Shown piece by piece: positions 13,905-21,435 of a stretch of 40,908 nt of DNA (position 1 is the first letter of the stretch; the number at the start of each line of letters is the position of its first letter). A program made the position numbers and the translations under genes. The stretch is from Candidatus Faecousia faecavium (lineage in GTDB: Bacteria > Bacillota > Clostridia > Oscillospirales > Oscillospiraceae): assembly GCA_018712645.1 (NCBI GenBank), contig DVGO01000066.1:1-40908 (forward strand), in the 5' to 3' direction. The notes under the pieces were generated by a model, which ran no database searches, was not told the origin of the DNA, and saw nothing but the letters and a program-made list of their open reading frames with translations.

Positions 13905-14969
13905 TTATTGCTGGGCTTGCAGCTTCACACCATTGGACAGGAGAATATAATCCACCTCGTCCAGGATGATGGGCGCTGCCATGGAACTGGACTGGGCAGT
14001 AAGCCGAAGCAGTGTTTGTTGTGTCCCGTCCTTCATAACGATGACCACATCTCCAACGTCCTGCATTTCTCCATCGATTTCTGGTTGGGCCAGTTCCATC
14101 CAGTAACTCAGGCCGCTTAAGGCAAAGGAAGTTATCTGGTTCTCATGTACATACTCCTCTTGAATCCAGTCTGACGTGATAATGGAAACAGGCTCCGCCA
14201 CGAACTCCACTTTCCGGGTGTCAATGCTCTGGAAGTCTAAGTCGAATTCCCAGACTCCTTCGGCCAATGGTGTATATTCAAAATCCATTTTGTCCGCATC
14301 AAAAACAGCTTTTTCAAATCCTTCCGCATGCATAGTCCAGTGGATAGAACCATCAAAGGGCATTACATTCTCATTTTCCAAAAAGGGATTCACTTTGAAC
14401 ATAACGCTGGCAGTATTGGAAAGGCCGTCTCCGTCATCCACGGTTGCATGATCACACATGGCATCCGGGGAAGAACCATCCGGCGCCAGCACCAGGCCCT
14501 CTGCCGGTTCCGGGAAGAGCAGAGGATTTTCCAGGAACCGAATATCTCCGCCTTCCAGATTGACCCCCTCCGGTGCCCGGATGTCTATGGTAATGTATGC
14601 GATTTTCCCATCCGTCAGAGCAGAACCCACCGATACGGAATAGCCATTCTCTGCCTCGGTTACAATGGGTTGGGCAACGGAAGGCTGAACATTTTGCTCA
14701 ATATAGTTCCTCTGGCCGTCGCTTAATTCCGCAAAATGCTCCTGCTGAAAATAGGTGGCAAAGAGCTGACCCACATATTTCGCCGCATAGGCGGTCACTG
14801 CCAGCAGGGACAAGATGGCTGCTGCAATCAGAACTTTACGAAGCACCCCCCGGGTTCGTCGGGTTTTGACAGGTGCACAAGCAGCAGCCTGTTTCCGGGT
14901 GCGGATGGCGCTGAGGATATACTTATCCTGGGCTTGTCCGATCACATCCAGCAAGTCGTGCTTTGTCAT
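13905..14969 (-). CDS. DUF4179-like membrane anti-sigma factor
   Basis: This is a 354-residue single-pass membrane protein. A cytoplasmic N-terminus of about 45 residues (MTKHDLLDVIGQAQDKYI..., then basic RTRR) precedes one membrane helix (about 46-64, LIAAAILSLLAVTAYA). A large extracytoplasmic domain follows, rich in beta strands (TDGKIAYITIDIRAPEG, SVMFKVNPFL). The architecture and the N-terminal sequence match the DUF4179/DUF4367 group that sits directly downstream of ECF sigma genes in Clostridia. The gene starts within the stop codon of the sigma gene (ATGA overlap), so the two are translationally coupled. It probably holds the sigma factor inactive until an envelope signal arrives. A zinc-binding ZAS motif is not seen. 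Confidence 0.85.
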   Translation of the reverse strand: MTKHDLLDVIGQAQDKYILSAIRTRKQAAACAPVKTRRTRGVLRKVLIAAAILSLLAVTAYAAKYVGQLFATYFQQEHFAELSDGQRNYIEQNVQPSVAQPIVTEAENGYSVSVGSALTDGKIAYITIDIRAPEGVNLEGGDIRFLENPLLFPEPAEGLVLAPDGSSPDAMCDHATVDDGDGLSNTASVMFKVNPFLENENVMPFDGSIHWTMHAEGFEKAVFDADKMDFEYTPLAEGVWEFDLDFQSIDTRKVEFVAEPVSIITSDWIQEEYVHENQITSFALSGLSYWMELAQPEIDGEMQDVGDVVIVMKDGTQQTLLRLTAQSSSMAAPIILDEVDYILLSNGVKLQAQQ

Positions 14970-15523
14970 ATCAATTCCTCCATTTCCAGCCTGGAGCGCA
15001 GTTTCAGCCGGGTGCGGTAGAGCATGGATTTGACCTTGCTTTGGGAAAAGGCAAAATCCTCCGCAATGGAAGCAACAGAGTCCAGCAGGAAATACCGGCG
15101 CAGAAATACATCCCGTTCGGTATCCGGCAGGGTGTTCAGAAAACGCCGGAACGTGCCGACCGTCTCCTCATAGATATACTTTGCTTCCACGTTCTGCCCG
15201 TTGGCAATACATTCATCCAGTTCATCCAAAGCAAGTATGATTTCACCGCCGCCCCGCTTTGCGGCTTTTCTGGCTCTCCACCGGCTGATAGAGATATTGC
15301 GGGTAATCCTGCCCAGGAAGGTAATGAGCACAGTCGGCCGCTGGGGCGGCAGGTTGTTCCATGCTTTCATGTAGGTATCATTGACACTTTCCTCGGCATC
15401 TTCGTTGTTTGCCAGGACATTATAGGCAATGCTGAAACAGTACTTTCCGTATTTCTTGTCTGTTTGCGCAATGGCATCTTCGGATCGTTTCCAATACAGA
15501 TCCACAATGCTTTGATCGTCCAC
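14966..15523 (-). CDS. ECF-type RNA polymerase sigma factor
   Basis: This is a 185-residue sigma-70 family factor. The GTG at 15521-15523 is chosen because AAAGGAGG lies exactly 7 nt upstream; a longer in-frame reading would place the ribosome site inside the gene. Region 2 is at about 15-85 (NNEDAEESVNDTYMKAWNNLPP, then FLGRITRNISISRWR) and region 4 at about 120-175 (LPDTERDVFLRRYFLLDSVASIAEDF, SQSKVKSMLYRTRLKLR). It overlaps the anti-sigma gene by 4 nt. The target regulon is unknown. It is unusual that the linker carries an acidic ALDELDECIANG segment, also found in related Clostridia sigma factors partnered with DUF4179 proteins. Confidence 0.92.
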   Translation of the reverse strand: MDDQSIVDLYWKRSEDAIAQTDKKYGKYCFSIAYNVLANNEDAEESVNDTYMKAWNNLPPQRPTVLITFLGRITRNISISRWRARKAAKRGGGEIILALDELDECIANGQNVEAKYIYEETVGTFRRFLNTLPDTERDVFLRRYFLLDSVASIAEDFAFSQSKVKSMLYRTRLKLRSRLEMEELI

Positions 15524-15630
15524 ACAAACACCTCCTTTTTTCTTTGTAAGGCCCTTCACCTATACTTACGCAAAATGCGAATGGTCGGTTGCGCAAAAAA
15601 TAAAATCTTTTTTGATTTTTTCTATTTCCC

Positions 15631-15636
15631 ATTATA
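15631..15636 (-). promoter_or_regulatory. Candidate -10 box for the sigma/anti-sigma operon
   Basis: On the minus strand TATAAT (15631-15636) is a consensus -10 box, about 108 nt ahead of the GTG start. The hexamer 17 nt further up (TGGTTC) is a poor -35. The leader is A+T-rich. Confidence 0.4.
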
Positions 15637-15672
15637 TCGCAGAAACTTCAGCAGAACCAGCAGTGTTTTTGC

Positions 15673-15711
15673 AAAAAAGTAACCGCTGTCGTACACTGCG
15701 ACAGCGGTTAC
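15673..15711 (-). terminator. Orphan minus-strand intrinsic terminator
   Basis: GTAACCGCTGTCG (15679-15691) and CGACAGCGGTTAC (15699-15711) form a perfect 13-bp stem with a 7-nt loop. On the minus strand TTTTTT (15678-15673) follows immediately, a textbook intrinsic terminator. No recognisable minus-strand gene ends here. The interval up to 15970 holds only an unconvincing open frame. Confidence 0.8.
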
Positions 15712-15977
15712 CCAACAGGATTGCGAAAGAGGAGAGGGAGAAAGGAAATGATATATGTGATAAAGCTTGCGGCTCACGGCTTCCGCTTGCTTTCATGCCT
15801 TTAGAATACCGGCAGATTATGTCGAAGGTATCAATAACCAGAGAACAAATTGCATCGGAATGGTAAACAAATTGTTTCGGGCCGGTTTTTGCCCCGGATT
15901 TCCGCCGTACAACCAGCAGTTGAGCGATTATTCTCTGTTTGGTTGTGTAAAAGCCCCAGGATTCTACCAACAGGCCA
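15712..15977. other. Gene-free interval, possible small RNA or relic
   Basis: No plus- or minus-strand gene with a start and ribosome binding site was found. A minus-strand frame crosses the interval and the terminator hairpin itself, so it is unlikely to be translated. The stretch could specify a non-coding RNA ending at the terminator at 15673-15711, or be the tail of a lost gene. Confidence 0.35.
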
Positions 15978-16006
15978 TTCCTTTTTTTCTGCAAAAATGG
16001 TATGCT
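15978..16006 (+). promoter_or_regulatory. Extended -10 promoter of Xre gene
   Basis: TTCCTT (15978-15983), a 17-nt spacer ending TGG, and TATGCT (16001-16006) make an extended -10 type promoter about 34 nt before the start codon. Confidence 0.5.
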
Positions 16007-16039
16007 GTGTTCAGTAACAAAGCGAAAGGAGACTGCAAA

Positions 16040-16540
16040 ATGGAATTAACATTAGGAAAGCGGATTGCCATGCTGCGCCGTCAGAAAGAATTGCGTCAGG
16101 AGGATCTGGCGCAGATGCTGGAGGTAAGCCCCCAGGCTGTGAGCAAATGGGAAAATGACCAGACCTGCCCGGACATCACCCTGCTTCCCCGACTGGCAGA
16201 AATTCTGGGTGTCACCGTGGATGAGCTTCTCTCCGGGAAAACGGAAGTACAGCCTGCCGTGAAGCTGGAGTCGGTGCAGCAGCGCAAGGATATCAAGGAC
16301 ATGATGCTGCGGATTGTAGTAGATTCCGCCGACGGGGACAAGGTTCGGGTCAATTTCCCGCTTTCGTTGGTGCAGCTGGCCGTGGATACCGGAATGGAAC
16401 TTCCCCAGATTTCCGGCAAGGAAGCCCTCAGCGGTATTGATCTGAAACAGATTCTGGAATTGGTCAGCCACGGCGTGGTTGGCAACCTGATTGAAGTGGA
16501 TTCCGCCGATGGGGACGTAGTTCGTATCTTTGTGGAGTAA
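16040..16540 (+). CDS. Xre-family regulator with SHOCT-like C-terminal domain
   Basis: This is a 166-residue regulator. ATG 16040 follows AAAGGAG with 9 nt spacing. Residues 5-62 are a Cro/CI helix-turn-helix (GKRIAMLRRQKELRQEDLAQ, VSPQAVSKWENDQTCPDITLLPRLAEIL). A linker follows, then a C-terminal domain in which VDSADGDKVRVNFPLSLVQLA (about 93-113) is echoed by VDSADGDVVRIFVE at the very end. This resembles the SHOCT-like domains that follow Xre helices or DUF4097 domains in envelope-stress regulators of Firmicutes. The next gene starts 3 nt downstream and carries the same motif. It probably controls its own operon, perhaps including the ABC exporter. Confidence 0.85.
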   Translation: MELTLGKRIAMLRRQKELRQEDLAQMLEVSPQAVSKWENDQTCPDITLLPRLAEILGVTVDELLSGKTEVQPAVKLESVQQRKDIKDMMLRIVVDSADGDKVRVNFPLSLVQLAVDTGMELPQISGKEALSGIDLKQILELVSHGVVGNLIEVDSADGDVVRIFVE

Positions 16541-16543
16541 TCT

Positions 16544-16786
16544 ATGAAAATTCGGATACGCAGCAAAGAAACCAATCTAACCCTGCGGCTTCCCACCGGA
16601 ATGGTTTTCAATCGGGTGGGAATTGGTATGGCTTATGGATTTCTGAAAAAGAAGAACATGCCGCTGACCAAAGATCAGGCCTTGCTTTTTGCCAAGGGAA
16701 TCCGGGAGTTTCGCCGCCGGAATGGCCCCTGGAAATTGGTGGAAGTTTACAGTGCGGACGGAGAACTGGTAGAAATCTGGATCTGA
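16544..16786 (+). CDS. Small companion protein with SHOCT-like motif
   Basis: This is an 80-residue basic protein starting 3 nt after the Xre stop, almost certainly translated by coupling because no separate strong Shine-Dalgarno is present. It begins with a beta strand (MKIRIRSKETNLTLRLPTGMVFN), has a helical middle (LTKDQALLFAKGIREFRRR), and ends WKLVEVYSADGELVEIWI. The ending matches the VDSADGDxVxI ending of the upstream regulator. The protein therefore looks like a free-standing copy of the regulator's sensory domain. It could bind the regulator as a partner or modulator; this is inference. Confidence 0.75.
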   Translation: MKIRIRSKETNLTLRLPTGMVFNRVGIGMAYGFLKKKNMPLTKDQALLFAKGIREFRRRNGPWKLVEVYSADGELVEIWI

Positions 16787-16812
16787 CACGCCAAAAACGG
16801 AAAAAGGAAATA

Positions 16813-16841
16813 TTTACACGCTGCCCTTTCCGTGGTAGGAT
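16813..16841 (+). promoter_or_regulatory. Promoter of ABC exporter gene
   Basis: TTTACA (16813-16818), a 17-nt spacer ending TGG, and TAGGAT (16836-16841) form a promoter about 35 nt before the exporter start. It lies inside an imperfect inverted repeat (ACGGAAAAAGG and CCTTTCCGT) that could be an operator. Confidence 0.55.
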
Positions 16842-16876
16842 AAGGAAAACTTCGCCCTCAGAAAGGACCCAGCGCC

Positions 16877-18628
16877 ATGAAAGCAACCGCCATCTGGAAG
16901 AAATTGTTCGAAATTCTCCCCAAAAAGCAAAAAGCAGGCTTTTTCCTCATTCTCCTGATTCTAGTTATCTCTGCTGGACTGAATCAGGTTACCCCTCTGG
17001 CTGTGGGATATTTAACAGACTTTGTGCTGAACCAGCAGGATATTACTTTTTCTGCCGTTGTTCCTATTTTACTGGTGATTCTTCTGGTTAATGTGGTCAA
17101 CGAGGTCATCAAAGTTCTGCGCCGGCTCATCGTGGAAGACACCGCCACCCAGGCAGAGAAGAATGCCCGGCAAAAGGCCACAACTTCCCTGCTGCTGGCG
17201 CCTCTGTCCTATTTTCGCAGCCACATGACCGGAAACATTCACGGACGGCTGAACCGAAGCCTGGAAGGCACCGTCAAGCTGATGAAACTGGTGTTCATGG
17301 ATTTTGCCCCGGCGGTAACCACCGGCCTTGCCGCCATTGTGACCATCTTTTTGCAGCTGCCGTTTCTGGTGGCCTGTCTGGTGATTCTGGTGATTCCCAT
17401 CGGCACCATTCTGGTATTTCGCCAGATCAGCACCCAGAAAGGCATTCGTCTGGAACTGCTGGACACCAAGGCCGACATGGATGGAACCATCGTGGAGCTC
17501 CTGGGCGGAATCGAAACCATCCGGGCGCTGGACAGCGCTCAGGCGGAAGGGCAGCGGATTGAAACGCGTTCTGAGCAGCTTCGGAAAAAGGAAATGCGCC
17601 ATCACAAGGCCATGGCCTTCTACGATTGTCTGAAATTTGTGAATGAGGCGGTTTTCAGCGTATTGGTCATTGGCATTTCCGTATTTCTGGCCTCCAAGCA
17701 GATTATCAGTGTGGGCACTGTGCTGACGGCCTACCTGTGCTTTACCCAGCTGACCGGCCCCCTGCGGGAGCTGCACCGGATTTTGGATGAGTTTTCGGAA
17801 TGCGTCATTCTGGCTCAGGATTATTTCCAGATGGTGGACATTCCCCGGGATTTTTCCTACGCCCCTGCCCTGTCTGAGGTTGTCCCCTCCGGTAACGGCA
17901 TTGACATCCGCAAGGTAAGCTTTGCCTACCCAGAAAAACCCCAGGAACGGATTCTCACCGAAGTCAGTCTTCAGGTTGCGTCCGGGAAATTTATCGGCAT
18001 CGCCGGCCCCAGCGGCTGCGGCAAGTCCACCCTGATTAAAATTGTGGACAAACTGGAGCAGGCCCAGGGAGACGTATACTTAGGCAGCGCAGAGTTGGGC
18101 GGACTGTCCCGGCGTGCTTTGGCCGAAGTTGTGGCACTGGTGCCCCAAACCCCATTTCTCATTGCCGACACAGTCTACCGCAATATCTGCTACGGCATGA
18201 CCCGGGAGGTTACCCTGGAAGAAGTGAAAGAAGCCGCCCGGAAAGCCAGCATCGCCGCTGACATTGAAAAACTCCCCGGGGGCTATCAGTTCATCCTGTC
18301 CGAAGGCGGTATGAATCTCTCCGGCGGTCAGCGGCAGCGGATTGCCCTGGCCCGGATTTTCCTGCGCAAACCCCGGATTCTGATTCTGGACGAGGCCACC
18401 TCCGCTCTGGACAACACCTCGGAAAAACACATCCAGGCGGAGATCGAAAAAATGAAGGACGAATGCGGCACCACCATTCTCTCCATCGCCCACCGGCTCA
18501 CCACATTGCGCAACTGCGATGAAATCATCGTAATGGATCACGGCGAGATTGTGCAGCGGGGCACCTATGCCCAGCTGGAAAGCACGCCGGGACTGTTCCG
18601 GGACATGGCCCTGGGCATTCTGAAATAA
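16877..18628 (+). CDS. ABC exporter, fused membrane and ATPase domains
   Basis: This is a 583-residue type I ABC exporter half-transporter (MsbA/LmrA-like). The N-terminal membrane domain has six hydrophobic helices (residues about 20-310) with coupling-helix sequence RLNRSLEGTVKLM. The nucleotide-binding domain (about 335-575) contains Walker A GPSGCGKST (about 377-385), the Q-loop region LVPQTPFLI, the signature LSGGQRQR, Walker B ILILDEATSALD and the H-loop AHRL. It probably works as a homodimer exporting a lipid, peptide or drug; no substrate is indicated. AGAAAGGA precedes the ATG. It has its own promoter but lies directly after the Xre pair, so Xre control is possible. A terminator follows. 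Confidence 0.93.
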   Translation: MKATAIWKKLFEILPKKQKAGFFLILLILVISAGLNQVTPLAVGYLTDFVLNQQDITFSAVVPILLVILLVNVVNEVIKVLRRLIVEDTATQAEKNARQKATTSLLLAPLSYFRSHMTGNIHGRLNRSLEGTVKLMKLVFMDFAPAVTTGLAAIVTIFLQLPFLVACLVILVIPIGTILVFRQISTQKGIRLELLDTKADMDGTIVELLGGIETIRALDSAQAEGQRIETRSEQLRKKEMRHHKAMAFYDCLKFVNEAVFSVLVIGISVFLASKQIISVGTVLTAYLCFTQLTGPLRELHRILDEFSECVILAQDYFQMVDIPRDFSYAPALSEVVPSGNGIDIRKVSFAYPEKPQERILTEVSLQVASGKFIGIAGPSGCGKSTLIKIVDKLEQAQGDVYLGSAELGGLSRRALAEVVALVPQTPFLIADTVYRNICYGMTREVTLEEVKEAARKASIAADIEKLPGGYQFILSEGGMNLSGGQRQRIALARIFLRKPRILILDEATSALDNTSEKHIQAEIEKMKDECGTTILSIAHRLTTLRNCDEIIVMDHGEIVQRGTYAQLESTPGLFRDMALGILK

Positions 18629-18654
18629 TTGGCATCTTTATCTGCAGCAAAAAC

Positions 18655-18685
18655 CCCTGCTTCCTGTGTGGAAGCAGGGATTTTT
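18655..18685. terminator. Bidirectional intrinsic terminator
   Basis: CCCTGCTTCC (18655-18664) pairs with GGAAGCAGGG (18670-18679) around a TGTGT loop. TTTTT follows on the plus strand and A-rich sequence precedes it, giving U-tracts in both directions between convergent genes. Confidence 0.88.
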
Positions 18686-19837
18686 CTATTCTCTCAGCCA
18701 ATCCATCAGACGGGCAAGCCAGCCTCTGTTGACCAGGTCTCCGGCATAGACATAGCCGGTTTCCTCCCCCAGCTGCACCTGATACCACCGGTTTCCCTGG
18801 GTATTGGTCAGGCAGCGCAGCAGCGTCACTGTCTCCCACTTGTCAATGGATGTTACCTGACGGGACCGGGCGTCGGTTGCATTGCTGCAGGGCAGGGTCA
18901 TCAGCTCGGTTTCCCTTCCTGCGGACATAATCTTTTCCGTGGAGTAGGATTCTACTTCGGTGCATTGTTCCAGATACCGCTCCGGCTGGGCATCGCGGGA
19001 ATGCTCCAGAATCCGGTCCACCGCATCGGGATCTTCGTACAGGGTATACATCTCATGGCGAAGGGCCTGGCGGTCAATGGTCAGGCTGCCTACAAAGGTA
19101 TCCAGCTCAAATTCGTCAAAGCTGGTGTAATACACCGCATACATCAGTTTCCAGAACTCCCAGGCTTCCCCGCCGCCTACCAAGGGGCAGCCTGCTGACC
19201 ACATTCCGGAAGAAAGCACATGGTTGCTGGTTCGGGTATGGACGTTAATCTCCGTAGCCCGGGAGACCACATATCCTTCCGGAACCATATAGACCGCATC
19301 CAGCTTGGCATCATAGTACTCTGTCCGGGCATTCAGGGCTTCATACCGGCCCTTATGGTAGACAGAATACAGCTGGTAAGTGCCGTCACAAACGGTGGCA
19401 GGCCCCACAGAACCCACCTTCGGCAGCTGCCAGGCACCATACTTCAGGGGATGGTCCGGGATGGTGCTGCACTGGTCGTTGAAATACAGCATCCGCAGCT
19501 GACCCAATTCATCCTTCTTGATGACGATGCAGATACCGCTGACACGGTAATAGGACAAATCCGACAATTCCCGGTTATCCATATTGTCCGAACACCCGTC
19601 GAACAAAAATACCGCCGCAAATCCTCCATCCAAAGCATCCCGGACCATGGAATCGGTACGGATATAGTAATCGAGCATCATTTCCACATACTCCCGGCGA
19701 TTCTCGTTCTGAATCCAGATAGACAAGTCTTTGTGGAAAGCATCGCCCTTTTCATAAGCCCCAACCGTTAAAACAACGGGAATCCATAACATGACTGACA
19801 GCAACAGGCACACCGCCCGTCGAAAACATACACGCAT
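18686..19837 (-). CDS. Secreted L,D-transpeptidase-like protein with SH3 domain
   Basis: This is a 383-residue secreted protein. The signal peptide (residues 1-27) ends near VGAYE. A domain of about 115 residues of unknown type follows (SDLSYYRVSGICIVIKKDE). The core (about 130-235) contains the pattern His200-x13-Ser214-x-Gly216-Cys217 in a VHTRTSNH...WSAGCPLVG context. This corresponds to the YkuD L,D-transpeptidase catalytic motif, with Cys217 as the presumed nucleophile. A C-terminal SH3-like domain (about 320-372, WETVTLLRCLT..., GYVYAGDL) likely binds peptidoglycan. It is therefore predicted to crosslink or modify cell-wall peptides. The usual Arg after the catalytic Cys is absent, so activity is not certain. 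It has its own promoter and is divergent from the flavodoxin gene. Confidence 0.7.
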   Translation of the reverse strand: MRVCFRRAVCLLLSVMLWIPVVLTVGAYEKGDAFHKDLSIWIQNENRREYVEMMLDYYIRTDSMVRDALDGGFAAVFLFDGCSDNMDNRELSDLSYYRVSGICIVIKKDELGQLRMLYFNDQCSTIPDHPLKYGAWQLPKVGSVGPATVCDGTYQLYSVYHKGRYEALNARTEYYDAKLDAVYMVPEGYVVSRATEINVHTRTSNHVLSSGMWSAGCPLVGGGEAWEFWKLMYAVYYTSFDEFELDTFVGSLTIDRQALRHEMYTLYEDPDAVDRILEHSRDAQPERYLEQCTEVESYSTEKIMSAGRETELMTLPCSNATDARSRQVTSIDKWETVTLLRCLTNTQGNRWYQVQLGEETGYVYAGDLVNRGWLARLMDWLRE

Positions 19838-19864
19838 TTTGAAACCTCACTTTGTTACCGCAAC

Positions 19865-19893
19865 ACTTTACCATAATTTTGCCTCTGCGTCAA
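19865..19893 (-). promoter_or_regulatory. Sigma-A promoter, minus strand
   Basis: On the minus strand TTGACG (19888-19893), 17 nt ending TGG, and TAAAGT (19865-19870) lie about 28 nt ahead of the transpeptidase-like gene. Confidence 0.75.
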
Positions 19894-19922
19894 CCTGGCT
19901 CATGCTTCCCATTGATTTGTAG

Positions 19923-19951
19923 TTGACTTTTTCAACATTTCCTTTTACACT
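19923..19951 (+). promoter_or_regulatory. Sigma-A promoter of flavodoxin gene
   Basis: TTGACT (19923-19928), a 17-nt spacer and TACACT (19946-19951) lie about 31 nt ahead of the start codon. The divergent promoter at 19865-19893 is only 29 nt away. Confidence 0.7.
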
Positions 19952-19982
19952 GTGATTAGCAAATACTAAGGAGGCATTTATC

Positions 19983-20498
19983 ATGGCAAAGACATTGGTG
20001 GTTTACTTCTCCCACAAAGGAGAAAATTTCATGCCCGGCGGCACCCAGGTTCTGGAAAAGGGCAATACCGAATATGCCGCAGAATTCATCCAGGAAGCGC
20101 TGGGGGCCGATTTGTTCGAAATCGACACCGTGAAAGCCTACTCCTCCAATTACCGGGAGTGCTGCAAGGAAGCCGCTTCCGAGGCCAAAATCAACGCCAG
20201 ACCGGAAATCAAGGATTACCTGCCCAGTCTGGAAGAATATGATGCGCTGTTTGTCTGTTACCCCAACTGGTGCGGCACAGCTCCCATGTGCATTTTCACC
20301 TTCCTGGAACATTATGATCTGACGGGCAAAAAAATTCTTCCCCTGTGCACAAATGAAGGCAGCGGCCTGGCAAACTCCGTTCAGGATCTGCAAAAGTACT
20401 GCACCGGCGCCAATGTGCAGCCCGGTCTGTCCGTCCTGGGTCACCAGGTCAAAGACAGCAAAGAGGCCATCACCACCTGGGCCAAAAGTTCCCTGTAA
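19983..20498 (+). CDS. Flavodoxin-like protein
   Basis: This is a 171-residue flavodoxin-family protein (flavodoxin_4 type, as in putative NAD(P)H-dependent FMN proteins). ATG 19983 follows AAGGAGG at 7 nt. The first strand and phosphate loop read TLVVYFSHKGENF, a variant of the T/SxTGxT loop that binds FMN phosphate. The aromatic and acidic second motif is YDALFVCYPNWCGTAP (about 89-104), the region stacking on the flavin. A third is LPLCTNEGSGLANSVQDL. It probably transfers electrons at low potential or acts as a small quinone/flavin reductase; the partner is unknown. It is a single-gene transcript with a terminator. Confidence 0.88.
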   Translation: MAKTLVVYFSHKGENFMPGGTQVLEKGNTEYAAEFIQEALGADLFEIDTVKAYSSNYRECCKEAASEAKINARPEIKDYLPSLEEYDALFVCYPNWCGTAPMCIFTFLEHYDLTGKKILPLCTNEGSGLANSVQDLQKYCTGANVQPGLSVLGHQVKDSKEAITTWAKSSL

Positions 20499-20504
20499 GC
20501 ATCA

Positions 20505-20539
20505 AAAATCCCTATGACCTACGGCCATAGGGATTTTTA
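20505..20539. terminator. Bidirectional intrinsic terminator
   Basis: AAAAATCCCTATG (20505-20517) pairs perfectly with CATAGGGATTTTT (20527-20539), giving a 13-bp stem with a 9-nt loop and U-tracts on both strands. It serves the flavodoxin and the convergent dprA-like gene. Confidence 0.9.
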
Positions 20540-20547
20540 TTGTACTT

Positions 20548-21435
20548 TTATGCAAAAAAGCTTGGCTGCTCCGGAAGGGTGGAAAAATCCTTCAGATCCT
20601 CTGTGCCGATCAAATATGCCCCCATCTGCTCCAGTTCCAAGGAGGCAGGGCTGCCATCACGAAAACAGGCCACCGGGCTCCAGCCAAAGCGCAGATTGCG
20701 CACCGTTCCGTCCCAGGTTCCGCCTTTTCCCAAAGCTGCCTGAGCAACGAACACGATTTGCCCCAGGGCGTGGATGCACCGGTTCCGGCTCAAGGCCCGC
20801 TGGGCAGAAAATCCTTCGTCAAATCCGTCTTCACTGAGATACAGCACATGTTCCCTGGGTTCAACTTTGGTCAGTTCATCCGCAATGATGCTGATTACGC
20901 TTCCCCCTGCTTCCAGGCAGGCTTCCTGGGCCGTGCGGTCTGCTCCCCGGGCGTTTCCGGAAATCAGGGTCAGTCCCTGTTTTGCCGCATGACGGCCCGC
21001 CTGTTGGGCAAACATCCGGTTATCCTTCTCCAACTCCCGGCTGCCCACCAAAGAAATGGCAGGCGTCCCCAGAAGGTTCCAATCCCCTTTGCCCCACAAA
21101 CACCCGGGGCTGTCCAATCCCAGCCGTTGGCGCAAAATCAGCGGGTATCCCGGGCTGACCCGGGTCAGCGCAATACATCCTGCCTGGGCACCCTGGCGCA
21201 AATAACTCTCCAGCAGCTGCTCCTCTTCCAGAAGCCGGACAATTCGCTGGGACATTTCCCGGTTATAGCCCAGACGGGAAAGGTCTGCGCTGGTTACCTC
21301 CCACTCCGGCTGGATACACTCCGACTGCCGCACCCGCTCCGCCAATACCCGCAACTGGGCGGTGGTCAGCACCGGCCGCTGGGGATTTCCCAAATGGCTG
21401 GTCAACAGAAGAAAGCCCTTCTCCCGGGGCGTCAA
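20548..21435 (-). CDS. DprA/Smf-family DNA-processing protein
   Basis: This is a 295-residue protein of the DprA/Smf family, which binds single-stranded DNA and loads RecA during transformation. An N-terminal helical region (1-105) precedes the Rossmann-like core. The core has the motif ISLVGSREL, the GLTLISGNARGADRTAQEACLEAGG segment (family consensus SGxAxGxDxxAHxxAL) and LSRNRCIHALGQIVFVAQA (consensus RNRIIAGLS). It lacks the C-terminal winged-helix domain of longer family members and ends soon after a GTWDGTVRNLRFG segment. It differs enough from canonical DprA that a role as a Smf paralogue is possible. It overlaps the helicase stop by 4 nt (ATGA), so the genes form an operon. Confidence 0.83.
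   Translation of the reverse strand: MTPREKGFLLLTSHLGNPQRPVLTTAQLRVLAERVRQSECIQPEWEVTSADLSRLGYNREMSQRIVRLLEEEQLLESYLRQGAQAGCIALTRVSPGYPLILRQRLGLDSPGCLWGKGDWNLLGTPAISLVGSRELEKDNRMFAQQAGRHAAKQGLTLISGNARGADRTAQEACLEAGGSVISIIADELTKVEPREHVLYLSEDGFDEGFSAQRALSRNRCIHALGQIVFVAQAALGKGGTWDGTVRNLRFGWSPVACFRDGSPASLELEQMGAYLIGTEDLKDFSTLPEQPSFFA

Noticed and set aside
15767..16039. In-frame upstream extension of the Xre regulator
   Set aside because: The extension has no family similarity, and a good ribosome site directly precedes ATG 16040, where the helix-turn-helix begins.
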